This document shows, piece after piece, positions 1-7,201 of a stretch of 64,000 bases of DNA. A program made the translations under genes and the position numbers. The notes under the pieces were generated by a model that did not search any database, was not told where the DNA came from, and was given only the letters and a program-made list of their open reading frames with translations. Within the stretch, counting starts at the first letter, position 1. Every line of letters begins with the position of its first letter. This stretch comes from Nostocoides sp. Soil756 (lineage in GTDB: Bacteria > Actinomycetota > Actinomycetes > Actinomycetales > Dermatophilaceae): NCBI RefSeq assembly GCF_001428065.1, contig NZ_LMSE01000006.1:437-64436 (forward strand), given 5' to 3'.

Positions 1-111
1 GCACCAATTCAAAATTGTGGCAACCCTTTTCCCGCCATAGGTGGGACTGGAGGTGCCAGTGTGACGACCAGGCGAGAAGGCGCCGGGCCGCGTACACAGG
101 AGCACGGCGCT

Positions 112-418
112 GCTCGCATCAAGGCCGCCGGTGAAGGCGCGATGCACCCGACCACAGACCAGCCGTCACGAACTGCCGGCGACGGTCCCTGCCAACGGAA
201 AGCCCCCTGAGCTCGCCATCACGGCAGTCTGTGACGGCGCGACGAACCCGACCAAAGTCATCCGCGGGAGCCAGCCGAGGTCATCCGGGGAGCGGACGAT
301 GGCGGCCTCCGGGCTCACCCGCGGACGGTGACAGCCCCTGCCGACGGAAGGGCTGCCAAACTCGCCATCAAGGCCGCCGGTATAGGTGCGCCGAACGAGC
401 CCGAGGTCATCCCCGAGA
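112..418. repeat. Three degenerate ~55-bp dispersed repeat copies
   Basis: Copies begin near 112, 211 and 360. They share the series CTCGC-ATCA-GGC, then GGCGCGA/GGTGCGC, then AACCCGACC/AACGAGCCC, then GTCATCC. Copies 2 and 3 extend upstream into a shared CCCTGCC-ACGGAA stretch. The copies are diverged and irregularly spaced, so this resembles a decaying intergenic repeat rather than a CRISPR array. Function unknown. Confidence 0.5.
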
Positions 419-441
419 CGCGGCAGCGGTAAACCGCGGGA

Positions 442-533
442 CCCGCCAGAACCCCTCGGAAGAACCCGGCTGCGGTCACCCACTGGCCCCGCCAGGGCCC
501 CTCCGAAGAACCCGGCTGCGGTCACCCGCTGGA
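442..533. repeat. 46-bp tandem repeat, two copies
   Basis: Units 442-487 and 488-533 match at nearly every base. Both contain GAAGAACCCGGCTGCGGTCA. A partial third unit (CCCGGCAGCGGTC) may follow at 534. The period of 46 is not a multiple of three, so it is not a coding repeat. Confidence 0.75.
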
Positions 534-652
534 CCCGGCAGCGGTCGTGCGCGAGACCGGGCCGAGGCCCTCCTGCCGCCCGGCAGCAGCCCCGCCTCGA
601 CACCCGTCGGAACCCACCGGCCGTGCCCGCGCACCCCTCTCGACACTGCTCG

Positions 653-658
653 TAGGCT
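653..658 (+). promoter_or_regulatory. -10 box, leaderless crotonase promoter
   Basis: TAGGCT ends 6 nt before the ATG at 665. No Shine-Dalgarno lies between, so transcription should begin at or next to the start codon. Confidence 0.45.
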
Positions 659-664
659 GGCGGC

Positions 665-1462
665 ATGTCAGCCCCCGTCACCTGCAGCGTCGAGGGCGGC
701 ATCGCCCAGGTCCGACTCGACCGGCCCGAGAAGCTCAACGCCCTGACCCTCGACACCCTCGAGGAGCTGGTCGAGGCCGCCGGCCGGCTGCGCCGCGACC
801 GCACCCTGCGGGGAGTCGTGCTGGGGGGCAGCGGCGACTCGTTCTGCGCGGGCCTCGACTTCGCGACCGTGATGGCGGAACCCCGCCGCGTCACGCGCGC
901 CTTCGTCCCGCGGCCCTGGCGCGGCACCAACCTCTTCCAGGAGGCGTGCTGGGCCTGGCGCCGTCTGCCGGTCCCGGTCGTCGCCGCGGTGCACGGCCAC
1001 TGCTATGGCGGCGGGCTGCAGATCGCGCTGGCGGCCGACCTGCGGATGACCACCCCCGACGCGCGCTGGTCGGTGCTCGAGGCCAAGTGGGGCCTGGTCC
1101 CCGACATGAGCGGGATGCAGGCGCTGAGCCAGCAGGTGCGAATGGATGTCGCCAAGCGACTGACCATGACCGGCGAGGTCGTCAGCGGCGAGCGGGCCGT
1201 CGAGCTCGGGTTGGCCAGCGAGGTGCACGAGGAGCCGTTCGTCGCCGCCACCCGCTTCCTCGAGGAGGTCGCCACCCGCTCGCCCGACGCGGTGGCCGCG
1301 ACCAAGCGGCTGTTCGAGCGCACCTGGGCCTCCGGTCCGCGCCGCACCTTCGCCGGCGAGCGGCGCGAGCAGGCCTTCCTGCTGCGGCGCGGAAACACCA
1401 AGGCCGCCCGCGAAGCCGCCCTGCGCCGCGAGGTGCCGTCGTTCGGGCCGAGGGCCCGATGA
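665..1462 (+). CDS. Enoyl-CoA hydratase/isomerase family protein (crotonase fold)
   Basis: 265 aa, full length for a crotonase. These enzymes bind acyl-CoA and stabilise an enolate with an oxyanion hole. The first oxyanion segment (FCAGLD, residues 60-65) and the second (HGHCYGGGLQIALAAD, 110-125) are visible. Compared with rat enoyl-CoA hydratase, the second catalytic glutamate is kept (Glu139) but the first is replaced by Gln119. The reaction may therefore be an isomerisation or another crotonase chemistry rather than simple hydration. The start is the ATG at 665, 6 nt after a TAGGCT -10 box. The stop overlaps the next start (ATGA), so it is translationally coupled to a molybdopterin oxidoreductase. 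The substrate cannot be told from sequence. Confidence 0.85.
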   Translation: MSAPVTCSVEGGIAQVRLDRPEKLNALTLDTLEELVEAAGRLRRDRTLRGVVLGGSGDSFCAGLDFATVMAEPRRVTRAFVPRPWRGTNLFQEACWAWRRLPVPVVAAVHGHCYGGGLQIALAADLRMTTPDARWSVLEAKWGLVPDMSGMQALSQQVRMDVAKRLTMTGEVVSGERAVELGLASEVHEEPFVAATRFLEEVATRSPDAVAATKRLFERTWASGPRRTFAGERREQAFLLRRGNTKAAREAALRREVPSFGPRAR

Positions 1463-3666
1463 GCACCACGGCCGGCCGGGTCCGCTACACCTCCTGCACC
1501 CTGTGCGAGGCGATGTGCGGGCTCGAGGTGACCCTGGCCGCCGACGGCGCCGTGGGCAGCATCCGCGGCCACGACGGCGACCCGCTCTCGCGAGGGCACC
1601 TGTGCCCCAAGGCGTTCGCCCTCCCCGAGCTCCAGGACGACCCCGACCGGCTCCGCCGCCCCCTCGTACGCGGCGTCGACGGCGAGCTGCACGAGACCAC
1701 GTGGGACGCCGCCATCACCAAGGCGGCCGAGCTCCTCGGCGACGTGCAGATCGAGCACGGCGACGACGCCCTGGCGATCTACCTCGGCAACCCCAACGTG
1801 CACAGCCTCGGCGCCCTGACCCACCATCCGACGCTGGTGCGGCTGCTGCGCACGCGCAACCGCTTCTCCGCCACCTCCGTCGACCAGCTGCCCCACCACG
1901 TCGTGGCGTGGGCGCTCTACGGCCACCAGTTCCTCCTGCCGGTGCCCGACATCGACCGCACCGACCTGCTCGTGCTCGTCGGCCACAACCCGATGGCCTC
2001 CAACGGCTCGCTCTGGACCGTCCCGGACTTCCCCCAGCGCCGCCGCGAGCTCGCCTCCCGCGGAGGCCGTCTCGTGGTCCTCGACCCGCGCCGCACCGAG
2101 ACCGCTCGCAGCGCCGACGAGCACCACTTCGTGCGCCCCGGCACGGACGCGTTCGTCCTGCTGGCCCTGGTGCGTGAGGTGCTGGGCTCCGGCCGCGCCC
2201 GGCCCGCCACCTGGGTCGACGGGGTCGAGACCGTCCGAGCCGCCGTCGAGCCCTTCACCCCCGAGCTCGCCGACACCGCCAGCGGGATGCCGGCCGACGC
2301 GGTGCGCGGGCTGGCCGCGGCTCTCCTCGACGCGCCGTCGGCGGCGGTGCACGGCCGGATGGGGGTGTCGACGCAGGGCGCCGGCGTCGTGTGCCAGTGG
2401 GCCGTGCACGTGCTGAACATCCTCACCGGCAACCTCGACCGCCCGGGCGGGACCATGTTCGCGACACCGGCCGTCGACCTCGTCGGCCGCGGGCTGCTCG
2501 GCCCGGGTGGGTTCTCGCGCCGGAAGACCCGGGTGCGCGGGCTGCCCGGCTTCGGCGGCGAGCTGCCGGTGTCGGCGCTGGCCGAGGAGATGACGACGCC
2601 CGGCAAGGGCCAGGTACGCGCCCTGCTGACGATCGCCGGCAACCCGGTGTCGTCGACGCCCGGCGGCCAGCACCTGGATGCCGCCATCGCGGGCCTCGAC
2701 GCGGTCGTGTGCATCGACTTCTACCTCAACGAGACCACGCGGCACGCCGACGTCGTCCTGCCCCCCAGCGGGCCGCTGGAGCGGGACCACTACGACCTCG
2801 TGTTCCACCTGCTGGCGGTGCGCGACACCGCCCGCTTCTCGCCGGCGCTGCTGCCCAAGGACCCTGGCGGGCGGCACGACTGGGAGATCGCACGCGACCT
2901 CGGGGCCGCCTACCTCGCGGTCCGCAGCCGCAGCCTGTTCGGCCGCTGGTCGCGCTCGGCCCTCGAGGCGATGGCCCGGCTGCGCACCTCGCCGACCCGC
3001 CAGCTCGACCTGCTCCTGCGCACCGGCGGTGCGGGTCTGTCGGTCCGGAAGCTGAGGCAGGCCGGCCCGGGCGGGCTCGACCTCGGGCCGCTGCGCCCGC
3101 GACTCCCGGAGCGGCTCGCGACGCGTGACCGTCGGGTCGACCTCGCCGTGCCGCTGGTGCTCGACGACCTGCCGCGCGTCCTGGCCTCGGCCGAGCTCCA
3201 GCGCGACGCCGACACGCTCCTGCTGGTCGGCCGACGCCACCAGCGCGACAACAACTCCTGGCTGCACAACTCGGCGCTGCTCACGAAGGGCCGCGCCCGG
3301 CACGCCCTGCTGGCGCATCCCGACGACCTGGCCGTGCGCGGCATCACCGACGGCTCCACCGTGCGGGTGCGCTCGGCCGTCGGTGTGGTCGAGGTCGAGG
3401 TGGCCGCGTCCGAGGACCTGATGCGCGGGGTCGTCTCGCTGCCGCACGGCTACGGGCACCGGCGCGACGAGGTGCGGCTGCGCCGGGCCACCGCGGTCCC
3501 CGGGGTGTCGATGAACGACCTCACCGATCCGTCCGTCACCGAGCCACTCTCGGGCAACGCGGTCCTCAACGGCGTGCCGGTGACCCTGGAGCCAGTGCTC
3601 GAGCCAGTGCTCGAGCCGGTGCTCGAGCCAGTGCACGAGGCCACTCCGACAGCGCCGCCGGCCTGA
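1459..3666 (+). CDS. Molybdopterin-dependent oxidoreductase (DMSO reductase superfamily)
   Basis: 735 aa. The N-terminus has the 4Fe-4S motif with Cys13, Cys16, Cys20 and Cys49 (CTLCEAMC...HLCPK), then the long molybdopterin-binding domains and a C-terminal cofactor-cap domain (NSWLHN near 530; LPHGYGH). This is the layout of catalytic subunits related to formate dehydrogenase H, BisC and assimilatory nitrate reductase. No Tat signal is seen, so it is probably cytoplasmic. The Mo ligand cannot be assigned; the region reads NRFSATSVDQLP, without an obvious Cys or Sec. The C-terminus ends in a LEPV repeat of about five units, encoded by a 12-bp tandem repeat, before an Ala/Pro tail. The gene starts in the ATGA overlap with the crotonase; the frame stays open upstream to 547, but that part lies over the crotonase and repeats. 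No electron-transfer partner subunit is adjacent. Confidence 0.85.
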   Translation: MSTTAGRVRYTSCTLCEAMCGLEVTLAADGAVGSIRGHDGDPLSRGHLCPKAFALPELQDDPDRLRRPLVRGVDGELHETTWDAAITKAAELLGDVQIEHGDDALAIYLGNPNVHSLGALTHHPTLVRLLRTRNRFSATSVDQLPHHVVAWALYGHQFLLPVPDIDRTDLLVLVGHNPMASNGSLWTVPDFPQRRRELASRGGRLVVLDPRRTETARSADEHHFVRPGTDAFVLLALVREVLGSGRARPATWVDGVETVRAAVEPFTPELADTASGMPADAVRGLAAALLDAPSAAVHGRMGVSTQGAGVVCQWAVHVLNILTGNLDRPGGTMFATPAVDLVGRGLLGPGGFSRRKTRVRGLPGFGGELPVSALAEEMTTPGKGQVRALLTIAGNPVSSTPGGQHLDAAIAGLDAVVCIDFYLNETTRHADVVLPPSGPLERDHYDLVFHLLAVRDTARFSPALLPKDPGGRHDWEIARDLGAAYLAVRSRSLFGRWSRSALEAMARLRTSPTRQLDLLLRTGGAGLSVRKLRQAGPGGLDLGPLRPRLPERLATRDRRVDLAVPLVLDDLPRVLASAELQRDADTLLLVGRRHQRDNNSWLHNSALLTKGRARHALLAHPDDLAVRGITDGSTVRVRSAVGVVEVEVAASEDLMRGVVSLPHGYGHRRDEVRLRRATAVPGVSMNDLTDPSVTEPLSGNAVLNGVPVTLEPVLEPVLEPVLEPVHEATPTAPPA
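3587..3646 (+). repeat. 12-bp tandem repeat encoding LEPV units
   Basis: GTGCTCGAGCCA-type units repeat in phase about five times, giving (LEPV)n followed by HEA at the oxidoreductase C-terminus. A 12-bp unit keeps the frame when copy number changes, so length variation between strains would be tolerated. Confidence 0.8.
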
Positions 3667-3680
3667 CGCGTCCCCGCGGC

Positions 3681-3686
3681 TAGGGT
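3681..3686 (+). promoter_or_regulatory. -10 box, leaderless SDR promoter
   Basis: TAGGGT ends 6 nt before the ATG at 3693, with no ribosome-binding site between. Confidence 0.5.
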
Positions 3687-3692
3687 CGGTCC

Positions 3693-4517
3693 ATGGACCA
3701 CCCCTCCCGCTCCCGTCGGGCACTCGTCACCGGCGGCGCCTCCGGCCTCGGGCGCGCGCTCGTGGCGCTCCTCGTCGCCCGCGGTGACCGCGTCATCGCC
3801 GCCGACCTCGCCCCCGAGCGGCCCGACAGCATCCCGGCCGGTGCCGACTACCTCACCCTCGACGTGCGCCGCCAGCAGGACTGGGACGCCGCTCTCGCCC
3901 ACGTGCGCGACACCTGGGGCGGCCTCGACCTGCTCGTGAACAACGCGGGCGTCGCCACCGGCGGCAGAATCGAGGTCGAGGCGATGGCCGACTGGGAGCG
4001 CGTGGTCGACATCAACCTGCTCGGCCCGGCCCGCGGCTGCCACACCTTCACGCCCCTGCTCAAGGAGCAGCGCCACGGCCACATCGTCAACGTCGCCTCG
4101 CTGGCCGGGCTCGTCCACGGCCCCGGCATGTCGAGCTACAACGCCACCAAGGCCGGCGTGGTCGCGCTCAGCGAGACCCTCGGCTTCGAGCTGGCGCCGT
4201 GGGGCATCGACGTCTCGGTCGTCTGCCCCGCGTTCTTCCGCACCAACCTGCACCAGTCGTTCGCCGGCAAGGACACCGCCATGCAGGAGGCCGGGGTCCG
4301 GCTCATCACCCAGGCCACGGTCGGCGCCGACGACGTCGCCCGCATCGTCCTCGACGGCATCGAGAAGAGGAAGCCGATCATCCTGACCGACCGGATGGGG
4401 CGCCAGGCGTACTTCGGCAAGCGCTTCGCCCGCCCCCTCTACGACCGGATGATGAACGGCCAGGCCGCCAAGCTCGCCCGCCGGGCCGGCGCCGACCCCA
4501 GCGAGCTCACCCGATGA
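3693..4517 (+). CDS. SDR family NAD(P)-dependent oxidoreductase
   Basis: 274 aa, classical short-chain dehydrogenase/reductase. The cofactor motif TGGASGLG is at residues 13-20, NNAG at 83-86, structural Asn108, and the catalytic Ser136-Tyr149-Lys153 triad (SSYNATK). The C-terminal extension after about 240 is longer than the minimal fold, as in SDRs acting on acyl or lipid alcohols. Oxidation or reduction of a hydroxyl/ketone is secure; the substrate is not. It starts after a close -10 box, so it has its own promoter, and its stop overlaps the next start (ATGA at 4514-4517). Confidence 0.88.
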   Translation: MDHPSRSRRALVTGGASGLGRALVALLVARGDRVIAADLAPERPDSIPAGADYLTLDVRRQQDWDAALAHVRDTWGGLDLLVNNAGVATGGRIEVEAMADWERVVDINLLGPARGCHTFTPLLKEQRHGHIVNVASLAGLVHGPGMSSYNATKAGVVALSETLGFELAPWGIDVSVVCPAFFRTNLHQSFAGKDTAMQEAGVRLITQATVGADDVARIVLDGIEKRKPIILTDRMGRQAYFGKRFARPLYDRMMNGQAAKLARRAGADPSELTR

Positions 4518-5494
4518 GCCCCGCCGCCGGCCGGGCCGGGGTCGTGGTGCTCAGCACCCTGCCCGGGGACGCCGTCGAGCGGCTGCGGGCCGAGCACGAC
4601 GTGCGGTACCGCGACGAGGACTCGCAGGTTCCGCCGGGCGAGCTGCCGATGTTGCTCGCCGGGGCCGACGCCGTCGTCGTCACCCTGAGCCAGCGGGTCG
4701 ACGAGGCCTTCCTCGACGCCACCGGCCCCCAGCTGAAGGTCGCGGCCAACGTCGCCGTCGGCTACGACAACGTCGACGTCGCCGCCTGCCGCGAGCGGGG
4801 CGTGGTGGTCACGAACACCCCCGGCGTGCTCACCGACGCCACTGCCGACATCGCCTTCGCCCTGGTGCTGATGACCACGCGGCGCCTGGGCGAGGCCGAG
4901 CGCGAGGTCCGTACCGGGCGCCCGTGGACGTGGGGGATCTTCCACCTCATCGGCGTCTCGGTCCAGGGCAGGACGATCGGCATCATCGGCCCCGGCGCCA
5001 TCGGGCTCGCCACCGCGCGCAGGGCCCGGGCCTTCGGGATGGACGTCCTGCTCTCGGGGCGCTCGGCCCCCGACCCGGACGCCGTCGCCGAGCTGGGGGC
5101 GCGCGTCGTCGACCTCGACACCCTCCTGGCCGAGTCCGACGTCGTCTCGGTGCACGCACCGCTCGGCCCGCAGACCCGCCACCTGGTCGACGCCGACGCG
5201 CTCGCCCGGATGAAGCCCACGGCCTACCTGGTCAACACGGCCCGCGGGCCCGTGGTCGACGAGGCCGCCCTGGTGGCCGCGCTCGATGCCGGCACCATCG
5301 CCGGGGCCGGCCTCGACGTCTACGAGGACGAGCCCCACGTCCACCCCGGGCTGCTGGCGCGCGACGACGTGGTGCTGCTGCCGCACGTCGGCTCGGCCAC
5401 CATCGAGACGCGCACCGCGATGGCCGACCTCGCCACCGACAACGTGCTGGCGGTGCTGGCGGGCCGCGACCCCCTCACCCCGGTGCGGGGCTGA
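4514..5494 (+). CDS. 2-hydroxyacid dehydrogenase (glyoxylate/hydroxypyruvate reductase type)
   Basis: 326 aa D-isomer-specific 2-hydroxyacid dehydrogenase. The Rossmann motif GPGAIG is at 159-164, followed by SGRS after strand 2; this Arg often goes with NADPH preference. The catalytic Arg244 (NTARGP), Glu273 (EDEP) and His291 (LLPHVGSAT) are all present. The pattern fits GyaR/GhrB-like enzymes that reduce glyoxylate and hydroxypyruvate. A glycerate kinase lies immediately convergent, and the product of this enzyme (D-glycerate) would be its substrate. The start is set by the ATGA overlap with the SDR. Its last 20 bp overlap the 3' end of the kinase gene. Confidence 0.85.
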   Translation: MSPAAGRAGVVVLSTLPGDAVERLRAEHDVRYRDEDSQVPPGELPMLLAGADAVVVTLSQRVDEAFLDATGPQLKVAANVAVGYDNVDVAACRERGVVVTNTPGVLTDATADIAFALVLMTTRRLGEAEREVRTGRPWTWGIFHLIGVSVQGRTIGIIGPGAIGLATARRARAFGMDVLLSGRSAPDPDAVAELGARVVDLDTLLAESDVVSVHAPLGPQTRHLVDADALARMKPTAYLVNTARGPVVDEAALVAALDAGTIAGAGLDVYEDEPHVHPGLLARDDVVLLPHVGSATIETRTAMADLATDNVLAVLAGRDPLTPVRG

Positions 5495-6629
5495 GCCGCT
5501 CGCGGCCGATGCGGGCACCGACGCGCCGCAGCAGGGCGGCAGCGTCGGCCATCGAACGAGCCGGGTCGGGCTCGAGCTCGCTCAACGCGTAGGCGCCGTC
5601 GAGCCCGAGAGTGCGCGTCTCACTGTCGGACAGCCGGTTCCGCCCGCAGACGGCCACGACCGGCACGTCCGCCGCGCGGGCCCGTCCTGCGACCCCGGCC
5701 ACCGCCTTGCCGGATGCCGTCTGCTCGTCGAGCGACCCCTCCCCGGTCACCACCAGGTCCGCCCTCGCGAGCAGCGCGTCGAAACCGGCGAGGTCGAGGA
5801 CCACCTCGACCCCCGGGCGCCGCTGTGCCCCGAGCACGGCCATCAGGGCGAACCCCACGCCGCCCGCGGCCCCCGCCCCGGGCTGCTCGGCCCAGCCGCC
5901 GCCGACGACCTCGGCCCACGTCGCCAGCCCGGTCTCGAGCCGGCGCACGTCCCTGGCTGAAGCGCCCTTCTGCGGGCCGAACACGGCGGCCGCGCCCCGG
6001 GGCCCCAGTAGGGGGCTGGTGACGTCGGTCGCCACCACGAGGTCGACCTCGCGCAGCCGTGGGTCGAGCCCCGCCAGGTCGAGTCCGGCCACCCGCTCGA
6101 GCGCCCCACCGCCGTCGGGTACCTCCGTCCCGGCGTCGTCGAGCACCCGGGCCCCGAGGGCGCGGAGCATCCCGGTCCCGCCGTCGGTGCTCGCCGAGCC
6201 GCCGACGCCGACCACCAGGACGCGCGGCGCCAGGCCGAGGGCCGCCCGCATCGCGTCGCCCAGCCCCCGGCTCGACGCCGCGAGGGGGGCCGGAACGCCG
6301 CCGGGCAGCCGCCCGAGCCCGCAGGCGTCGGCCAGCTCGACCACCACCGTGCCCGCGCTCCGGTGCCACGCGAGCGTCGTGGTGCCGGGCTCCCCGGTCG
6401 GGCCGTGGACGGCGGCCGGCACCGCCTCGTACCCGGCGGCCAGCGCGGCCGCGACCGTGCCCTCACCCCCGTCGGCCACCGGCACGACCGTGACCGCGGC
6501 GTCGGGAGCCACGTCGAGGATGCCGGCCCGCACCGCCGCCCCGACCTGGGCCGACGTCAGCGAGCCCTTGAAGGCGTCGCTCGCGAGGACCACCCGGCCG
6601 GCGCGCGGCATCCGGTCGGGCGCGGTCAC
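5475..6629 (-). CDS. Glycerate kinase
   Basis: 384 aa, type of GlxK/GarK (class II glycerate kinase). Family motifs seen are ASDAFKGSL near the N-terminus, PVADGGEGT, GVGGSASTDGG (nucleotide/glycerate loop), FGPQKGA and VTGEGSLDEQT. It phosphorylates D-glycerate, usually to 2-phosphoglycerate in this class, feeding glycolysis. The start is taken as GTG at 6629 because it overlaps the upstream gene's stop as GTGA; an ATG 18 nt further in is possible. It converges on, and overlaps by 20 bp, the hydroxyacid dehydrogenase that would supply its substrate. Confidence 0.88.
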   Translation of the reverse strand: MTAPDRMPRAGRVVLASDAFKGSLTSAQVGAAVRAGILDVAPDAAVTVVPVADGGEGTVAAALAAGYEAVPAAVHGPTGEPGTTTLAWHRSAGTVVVELADACGLGRLPGGVPAPLAASSRGLGDAMRAALGLAPRVLVVGVGGSASTDGGTGMLRALGARVLDDAGTEVPDGGGALERVAGLDLAGLDPRLREVDLVVATDVTSPLLGPRGAAAVFGPQKGASARDVRRLETGLATWAEVVGGGWAEQPGAGAAGGVGFALMAVLGAQRRPGVEVVLDLAGFDALLARADLVVTGEGSLDEQTASGKAVAGVAGRARAADVPVVAVCGRNRLSDSETRTLGLDGAYALSELEPDPARSMADAAALLRRVGARIGRERLSPAPG

Positions 6630-7072
6630 TCCCTCAGCGTAGGAGAGCGCAGGACGAACTCCCGTCCGCTCAGCTCGTCGACCGTGATGGCGACGACCTC
6701 CTCGCGCATCCCGGGGACCCACGGCCGGCGCGGCAGCCGGTCGGCGGCCTCGGACTCCTCGCCCCTGAGCACCCGGGCCCGCCCGCGCACCACCACGCTG
6801 CGGGCGCGGAAGCCGTCGAGCTCGTCGATCTCGAAGGCGACGTCTGCGTCGAACCGGACGCCGAGCAGCTTGTCGCCCTCGGCGGTGCGGAACACCACCC
6901 GGTTCTGGTCGTCGACGCCGTAGTTGACCGGCACGAGGTGGACCTCGTCGCCCAGGTGGAAGGCCAGGCGGCCCAGCTCGTGGCGGTGCAGCATCTCCCA
7001 GGTCTCGTCGTCGGGCAGGACGCGGACCGCCGGGTCGGTGGCCGACGGCGGGGGGACGGACGGCGCGGGCAT
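6626..7072 (-). CDS. Pyridoxamine 5'-phosphate oxidase family protein
   Basis: 148 aa split-barrel flavin-binding protein of the actinobacterial PPOX family. Typical segments are LGRLAFHLGDEVHLVPVNY, VVFRTAEGDKL and VAFEIDELD. Members bind FMN, F420 or haem; which cofactor is used here cannot be read from sequence, and a role in B6 synthesis is unlikely. The ATG has a good AAGGAG Shine-Dalgarno. The stop overlaps the glycerate kinase start, giving a two-gene operon. An ACTAC-N5-GTAGT inverted repeat lies about 40 bp upstream. Confidence 0.8.
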   Translation of the reverse strand: MPAPSVPPPSATDPAVRVLPDDETWEMLHRHELGRLAFHLGDEVHLVPVNYGVDDQNRVVFRTAEGDKLLGVRFDADVAFEIDELDGFRARSVVVRGRARVLRGEESEAADRLPRRPWVPGMREEVVAITVDELSGREFVLRSPTLRE

Positions 7073-7111
7073 GGCGGGCTCCTTCGGCTCGTGGCGTCGG
7101 AACGGCGCTGT

Positions 7112-7126
7112 ACTACCTAATGTAGT
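7112..7126. promoter_or_regulatory. Inverted repeat ACTAC-N5-GTAGT, putative operator
   Basis: A perfect 5-bp inverted repeat, AT-rich for this genome, in the divergent region between the PPOX and monooxygenase genes. It overlaps where the PPOX promoter should lie. No regulator gene is adjacent. Confidence 0.4.
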
Positions 7127-7189
7127 TTGGCCGTGCCGGCGTCCAAGGGACCAACGTCCCGGGGTCCGGGGTCGGCGCCGGGCCCGGAG

Positions 7190-7195
7190 TAGCGT
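7190..7195 (+). promoter_or_regulatory. -10 box, leaderless monooxygenase promoter
   Basis: TAGCGT ends 6 nt before the ATG at 7202, with no Shine-Dalgarno between. Confidence 0.45.
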
Positions 7196-7201
7196 GCCGC
7201 C

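Larger units (their letters stand above)
1..664. other. Non-coding region with degenerate repeats
   Basis: No reading frame here looks like a real protein: the open frames are low-complexity Arg/Pro-rich strings or antisense frames. Bases 4-20 are unusually AT-rich for this chromosome and hold a short inverted repeat (CAATT/AATTG). The remainder is filled mostly by two families of degenerate repeats listed separately. The last few bases carry the promoter of the crotonase gene. Confidence 0.6.

Noticed and set aside
166-930. 254-codon reverse-strand reading frame over the repeats
   Set aside because: Low-complexity Arg/Gly/Pro-rich translation, no start signal, and it runs antisense into a real gene.
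547-1458. Upstream in-frame extension of the molybdopterin oxidoreductase
   Set aside because: It runs over the repeat block and the whole crotonase gene in another frame and has no protein-like composition. The ATGA overlap and the Fe-S motif 13 residues later fix the start at 1459.
1003-3723. 906-codon reverse-strand frame opposite the oxidoreductase
   Set aside because: His/Gly/Arg-rich composition typical of antisense frames in high-GC DNA; no recognisable domain.
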